Below are positions 59,784 to 64,000 of a stretch of 64,000 nucleotides of DNA, piece by piece. The stretch comes from Fen-1258 sp964441505 (lineage in GTDB: Bacteria > Bacteroidota > Ignavibacteria > Ignavibacteriales > Melioribacteraceae), in assembly GCA_964441505.1 (NCBI GenBank), contig CAYTUV010000005.1, positions 62,001 through 126,000 of the forward strand, in the 5' to 3' direction. The notes below the pieces were generated by a model. That model was not told the origin of the DNA. It ran no database searches and worked only from the letters and a program-made list of their open reading frames with translations. Both the position numbers and the translations under genes were made by a program. The number at the start of each line of letters is the position of its first letter. The stretch's first letter is position 1.

Positions 59784-60992
59784 ATGATACTCGGCAATGG
59801 TGGAAATCAGAACGTAATCCGCACTACAAAAATCTTCACAAGCCTTTTTGGCGATGCATCAAATTCTATTTTAAATGTTTGCCCCGCAAGTGTTATTCTT
59901 CTTGGTGACCACACACATTATAACGATGGTATTCTTATCTCGGCCTGCATTGACAGGTATTGGACTTTCCTTATCAAAAAAAGAAAAGATATGGGCATTA
60001 ATTTAGCGTCCACGGAAAGTATGATCGTTACAAGACTTCGATTAGATAAACTCGAAAATTATAATGATGATTCTTTCCGATTACTCAAGGGCTTAATTAA
60101 AATGCTGAAGGAAGAAGATTTACTTAGATCAGGATTTGATTGCGTTGTATCATCAACAGTTCCCGAATGTGTGGGTCTTGGCTCTTCAGCGGCTCATCAA
60201 GTAGGATTTATAAATTGTATTCGGAAGGTATTTTCCCTTGAGATTGATGACGAAAAATTACTGAGTATAGTCCGTAAGAATGAACTTAATATAATAGGTA
60301 AAATATCAAATATTGCACATCACTACACAGTTCAGTTCGGAAAGGAGAAAAAACTTTTTTTTATAGATTTGCGCACCAAAGAATACAAAACCATTCCTCT
60401 TGATAGCGGCGATCATTTATTAGTGATTTGCGATTCGGGAGAAAAAATAATTAATCCCCAAAATACATGTAATGAAAGAATAGAAGAATGTGAAGTGGGA
60501 GTGAAAGGACTACGTTTGTATTTGTGGGGAATAAAAAATCTTCGCGATATCGAACTTGACTTTTTACACAAGCATTATCATATGCTTCCCAAAAGAATTT
60601 TTGGGAGAGTGCTTTATAATGTAAAAGAGAGGATGAGAGCACAGGAAGCAATAAAACATTTGAGAAAAAAATCGATAGAAGAATTCGGAAACACCATTAA
60701 TGAATCGCACAAAAATTTAGCGGAAGATTATGAGTTGAGTAATGAACATTGTGATTATATTGTTGCGAAGTCTTTGAAACTAGAAGGAGTGCATTGTTCA
60801 AAGTTAATAAGCTGTTCTCCGAACAGAAGCACTTTTCACTTAGTAGATGATGATAAGCTGGATCAATTTTCAGACATTCTAAAAAAATCTTTCCAAGAAA
60901 AATTCCAGAAAAATCTAAAGATCTATATAGTTAAACTTGCGGGCGGCGTAAAAAAGATTTCTCTGAAGAAAATAGAGTTCAGTAACCAGTAA
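59784..60992 (+). CDS. Galactokinase-like GHMP protein with altered active site
   Basis: The 402-residue protein has the GHMP fold and galactokinase layout. The sugar-binding motif is PASVILLGDHTHYNDG (residues 34-49) instead of PGRVNLIGEHTDYNDG, so Arg36, Glu42 and Asp45 of the family are Ser, Asp and His here. The ATP loop GLGSSAA (131-137) is intact. The catalytic region, usually MDQ, reads IAHHYTVQFGK (177-187), so the catalytic Asp is absent. The glycine-rich GGGFGG motif near the C-terminus is replaced by SCSPNRS. ERIEEC and NESHKNLAEDYELS are retained. It may bind a sugar or nucleotide without phosphorylating it, or use another substrate. GAGGGTAAG precedes the ATG. Confidence 0.82.
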   Translation: MILGNGGNQNVIRTTKIFTSLFGDASNSILNVCPASVILLGDHTHYNDGILISACIDRYWTFLIKKRKDMGINLASTESMIVTRLRLDKLENYNDDSFRLLKGLIKMLKEEDLLRSGFDCVVSSTVPECVGLGSSAAHQVGFINCIRKVFSLEIDDEKLLSIVRKNELNIIGKISNIAHHYTVQFGKEKKLFFIDLRTKEYKTIPLDSGDHLLVICDSGEKIINPQNTCNERIEECEVGVKGLRLYLWGIKNLRDIELDFLHKHYHMLPKRIFGRVLYNVKERMRAQEAIKHLRKKSIEEFGNTINESHKNLAEDYELSNEHCDYIVAKSLKLEGVHCSKLISCSPNRSTFHLVDDDKLDQFSDILKKSFQEKFQKNLKIYIVKLAGGVKKISLKKIEFSNQ

Positions 60993-61103
60993 TATCACAG
61001 AAGAAAGAGCTTTTCTATCACATCCGAATTCTCAGCACTAATTTCAACTTGATTTTCACTTTTGTTAGCTATACATTTTCCACCGAATTAACGCGGAGTA
61101 TTA

Positions 61104-62528
61104 ATGAGTTTTTCTGAGGATTATCTCAACGACAATTATGATTCGGAATTTGGCGAGGAAGAGGTAAAATCAAAAATAAAAGTTTGCAGAGAACATATAG
61201 AAAACGGACATACTTTTGCACATTTAGACTTTATTGAGGACGTAATTCAACTTTGTCTTGAATATGACTATGTTGAAGACGGCCTATATCTTGTTGATGA
61301 ATTATTAAGTGCAGTTCCATACAATTCAGAGGCATGGCAATTCAAAGGAATCTTACTCAATAATACATTTAACTTTGAGCAAGCCAACAAGTGTTTTGAG
61401 AAATCTCTCTCTATGAATCCCAACGATGTTGAAACATTCATTAACAAATCAATCTCTGAGGATAATCTGGGTATGTTTGAGGAGGCAATAGCATCTTTGG
61501 TTAGAGCGCTTGAAATCGAACCCTCCAATGAAGAAACATTTTTTAATCTCGGTATTTTGTATGAGAAGAAAGAAAAATATGACGAGGCAATAAGTTATTT
61601 TGATAAAGCGATTGTTGCTGATCCGGAATATCTTGAAGCCTGGTATGAACTCGGATACTGTTATGAAAATTCAAATCAACTTGAAAAAGCTCTTATAGCT
61701 TACGACAAGTATCTGGAATTTGATCCCAACAGCTTTACCGGTTGGTACAATAAGGGAATAGTTCTGCTTCGTCTCGAACAATTTGAAAAAGCAATTAACT
61801 GTTTCGAACTTTCAATTGCGTTAAAGGACGATTTTTCCAGTTCATGGTTCAACTGCGGGTATTCTTATGCTAGAGTTGGTCGGGTAAATGACGCTCTTAA
61901 TTCTTACAAGAAAGCTAATGAGCTAGATCCATACGATGAAACAATTTTGTTTAACATGGGACAGAGTTACGAAGAGCTTGGTTCTTACCAGCAGGCAATT
62001 CGCTCTTATTCAGAATCAATTAAACTTGATACTGAATACTATGAAGCGTTTCTGGCACGTGGCTATTGCTATGATGCGGTTGGAAAATACCAGCTTGCGT
62101 TAAAAGATTTTAATAAGGCAATTTCTTTGACCAGCAGTCCTGAAGACGCATGGTTCGCAATAGCAGATCTGGAATACTCACTTGGCAATGTTCAGGAATC
62201 GATAAGTAATTATCTGAAAGCTGTTGAACATAACAACAATAATTTTGATGCCTGGTATAAACTAGCCGAAACTTATATTGAAATAGGAATGTGGCTTGAA
62301 AGTTTGAAAGCATTTGATGAATGCATCAGAATTGAATCGAAGGATGCAGACTCATTCTACGGCAAAGCAAAGATAAATTTTTTACTTGGGCATACACAGC
62401 AAGCTATCGATTGCTTGAAAATGGCGTTCGAGCTCGATCCAAATATCCGGAATGAATTCACAAAAGATTACCCAGATGTTAAAACATCAAAATTGTTCAA
62501 TAAATTACTTGACGAAAACAAATCATAA
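61104..62528 (+). CDS. TPR-repeat protein
   Basis: The 474-residue protein consists of about eleven tetratricopeptide repeats after a short acidic N-terminus (about 60 residues). Repeats such as AWYELGYCYENSNQLEKAL and TILFNMGQSYEELGSYQQAI show the W-LG-Y-A-P pattern at 34-residue spacing. No signal peptide or enzymatic domain is present. It is a cytosolic scaffold. The gene sits between the galactokinase-like gene and aroE, with only 2 bp to aroE. Confidence 0.93.
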   Translation: MSFSEDYLNDNYDSEFGEEEVKSKIKVCREHIENGHTFAHLDFIEDVIQLCLEYDYVEDGLYLVDELLSAVPYNSEAWQFKGILLNNTFNFEQANKCFEKSLSMNPNDVETFINKSISEDNLGMFEEAIASLVRALEIEPSNEETFFNLGILYEKKEKYDEAISYFDKAIVADPEYLEAWYELGYCYENSNQLEKALIAYDKYLEFDPNSFTGWYNKGIVLLRLEQFEKAINCFELSIALKDDFSSSWFNCGYSYARVGRVNDALNSYKKANELDPYDETILFNMGQSYEELGSYQQAIRSYSESIKLDTEYYEAFLARGYCYDAVGKYQLALKDFNKAISLTSSPEDAWFAIADLEYSLGNVQESISNYLKAVEHNNNNFDAWYKLAETYIEIGMWLESLKAFDECIRIESKDADSFYGKAKINFLLGHTQQAIDCLKMAFELDPNIRNEFTKDYPDVKTSKLFNKLLDENKS

Positions 62529-62530
62529 TT

Positions 62531-63412
62531 ATGATACAATCGCAGAATAAATTTAATCACAACACAAAAATTGTTGGTGTAATCGGTCATCCAATAAAGC
62601 AATCATACTCACCGTTGATGCATAACATTGCTTTTGAAATTACCGGGTTGAATTACATTTACCTTCCATTTGATGTTCCCGCTGCTTCTCTTAAAGATGC
62701 TATTAAGGGTATGATTGCACTTGGAATAAAGGGTTTTAGCGTAACAATTCCATTAAAAGAAAAAATTCTTCCGTTACTTAAAGACGTTTCCGAAGAAGCG
62801 AATATAATCGGCGCCGTTAATACTGTTGTTAATGATGATGGAATATTACGCGGTTACAACACAGATGTTTATGGAATAGTAGAATCACTAAATCCTTTTA
62901 AAGATGAACTGGCAGGTGCAAAGATATCAGTTATTGGTACCGGCGGCGCGGCGCGAAGTGTCATTTATGCTCTGATTAGAACATTTAAAGTGGGGCAGAT
63001 AAACATTATCAATAGAACAGAACAAACTGCTGAATCGCTTAAAGAATATTTTTCAGTAAAGATGATTCATAATGATTTTAAAGCTCACGCACTCTTTCCT
63101 CCGGAATTGGTGGAAACTTTCCGCAATTCAAAGTTGATAATTAATACAACTCCAATGGGTATGTTTCCAGATGTAGATGATTCTGCAACTACCATTCAAG
63201 ACTCGTTTATGAAGGGGCAGATTGTTTTTGATGTCGTTTATAATCCTGTAAAAACAAAATTATTAAGACTTGCAGAGAGTCAGGGGGCAACCATAATTAC
63301 CGGACTAAAAATGTTTGTAGAACAGGGAGCGAGATCTTTTGAGCTTTGGACAGGGCAGCCAATGGATAAAGAAAAAGTTTACCGCGCTCTTGAATCTTAC
63401 CTGGTAAGTTGA
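62531..63412 (+). CDS. aroE: Shikimate dehydrogenase
   Basis: The 293-residue protein has the shikimate-binding KQSYSPLMHN near residue 24, the catalytic Lys in VTIPLKEKILPL, GAVNTVV and GYNTDVYG with the catalytic Asp. The NADP-binding loop GTGGAARSVIYAL follows (about residues 137-149), and NTTPMGM lies in the C-terminal domain. It reduces 3-dehydroshikimate to shikimate in aromatic amino acid synthesis. It overlaps no gene but is 2 bp after the TPR gene, so the two are co-transcribed. Confidence 0.96.
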   Translation: MIQSQNKFNHNTKIVGVIGHPIKQSYSPLMHNIAFEITGLNYIYLPFDVPAASLKDAIKGMIALGIKGFSVTIPLKEKILPLLKDVSEEANIIGAVNTVVNDDGILRGYNTDVYGIVESLNPFKDELAGAKISVIGTGGAARSVIYALIRTFKVGQINIINRTEQTAESLKEYFSVKMIHNDFKAHALFPPELVETFRNSKLIINTTPMGMFPDVDDSATTIQDSFMKGQIVFDVVYNPVKTKLLRLAESQGATIITGLKMFVEQGARSFELWTGQPMDKEKVYRALESYLVS

Positions 63413-63441
63413 TTGCACAAAATCTAACTTCTGAATAATGC

Positions 63442-63555
63442 ATGCCCTCTTTAGAGGATGCTGTTCGATTCCTTGATTATGAACTTAATAGAACGATTGC
63501 AATAAGAGTGTTGGAATGCTTTGAGAGTAATTCCCATCTCTTGCTAAATAATTGA
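63442..63555 (+). other. Short open frame (37 codons), doubtful
   Basis: The frame MPSLEDAVRFLDYELNRTIA runs to a TGA at 63553-63555. A small hairpin (CCTC/GAGG near 63446-63456) overlaps its start. It has coding-like composition but no family match that I recognise and no ribosome-binding site. It could be a gene fragment. Confidence 0.25.
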
Positions 63556-63558
63556 TAA

Positions 63559-63987
63559 CTACTTAGCGGTGAGCGCACAACTGAAACTTGCAGTAAAATT
63601 ATTGAAGATAAATTTTATCTTGGTTGGTTTTTCTTCCAAATCAACGTTTTGAGCTAAAGAAATTTTCTGTTTGAAATCTGCTTTATAAAGCATCTGTTTA
63701 GTATCGTTAAAGACCTGGATAGTTACATCGCCAAGTGTTAGATTATCAACCGATAGAGCTATACCAAAAGACAATGTGTTAAAATCAAGTTGATACTCAA
63801 CTGCAGAATTTAATGCCTTCGCCGTCACTGCAATTGAAAAGGAATTTTGTGCATTGACAACGGCAAAATTATTCTCGTTTTTATTGAACCCATCTATTTG
63901 TGTGATCTCTTCGGTATCCTGACACCCCAATGAGAGAGCCAATCCGATCATAGCACAAAAAACTATTACACGTTTTACTTTCGTCAT
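63559..63987 (-). CDS. Small lipoprotein of unknown function
   Basis: The 142-residue protein has a lipoprotein signal (FCAMIGLALSLGC, Cys22). The mature part looks beta-rich, with repeated hydrophobic strands and no conserved motif that I recognise. It may be a small immunoglobulin-like or lipid-binding domain. It is convergent with aroE. Its own upstream region lies outside the window. Confidence 0.75.
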   Translation of the reverse strand: MTKVKRVIVFCAMIGLALSLGCQDTEEITQIDGFNKNENNFAVVNAQNSFSIAVTAKALNSAVEYQLDFNTLSFGIALSVDNLTLGDVTIQVFNDTKQMLYKADFKQKISLAQNVDLEEKPTKIKFIFNNFTASFSCALTAK

Positions 63988-64000
63988 TTATTCCATCCAA

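Overview
The window looks like chromosomal DNA of a Gram-negative FCB-group bacterium, most probably an Ignavibacteria/Chlorobi-type or Bacteroidota-related lineage. The reasons are an AT-rich composition, a DUF5686 outer-membrane protein with a carboxypeptidase-like regulatory domain, a Wzi-like capsule protein, YceI and LolA-like exported proteins, an M61 peptidase with a PDZ domain, a GxxExxY protein, and the short palindromic intergenic repeats common in that group. This assignment rests on protein recognition only; there is no rRNA or tRNA in the window.

Layout. 1-5.5 kb: the 3' part of a SulP anion transporter, a POT-family transporter, a Wzi-like beta-barrel protein and a convergent ornithine-cyclodeaminase-family gene. 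5.5-6.1 kb: a decayed nitroreductase and a cluster of hairpins. 6.1-18.3 kb: a signalling island, all on the minus strand, with three large multi-PAS histidine kinases, two stand-alone receivers, one NarL-type regulator and an embedded GxxExxY gene framed by 43-bp direct repeats. 18.3-30 kb: two repeat elements, a Kir-type potassium channel, an N-terminally truncated PLP decarboxylase, a DUF1684 lipoprotein, an alpha-amylase, a DUF5686 protein, a TIGR01777 epimerase and a three-gene pilin-like operon. 30-39 kb: envelope and housekeeping genes (ICMT-like methyltransferase, cell-wall amidase, cytochrome c, DinB-like protein, methylglyoxal synthase, Tat-exported class V aminotransferase, trypsin-like lipoprotein, M61 peptidase). 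38.9-47.5 kb: a minus-strand cluster encoding a cytidylate-kinase-like protein, an MBOAT acyltransferase, an acyl carrier protein, a fatty-acyl-AMP-ligase-like enzyme, two SGNH hydrolases and a coiled-coil protein. 47.6-57.5 kb: rfbA, YbaK, small lipoproteins, an AmpG-like permease with an unusual inserted domain, an ABC exporter with a LolA-like partner, and YceI. 57.7-64 kb: sucC without sucD, a divergent galactokinase-like protein, a TPR protein, aroE and a small lipoprotein.

The most interesting system is the 39.8-45.7 kb cluster. Its four enzyme types (AMP-forming ligase, carrier protein, MBOAT, SGNH protein) match the logic of the Gram-positive DltA/DltC/DltB/DltD pathway. The ligase, however, looks like a fatty-acyl-AMP ligase and the host looks Gram-negative, so it may be a dedicated route for acylating a surface glycan or another envelope polymer. 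A second point of interest is the galactokinase-like protein, which has lost several active-site residues. At least three families of short elements with terminal inverted repeats (83-138 bp) sit between genes; one lies inside the acylation cluster.
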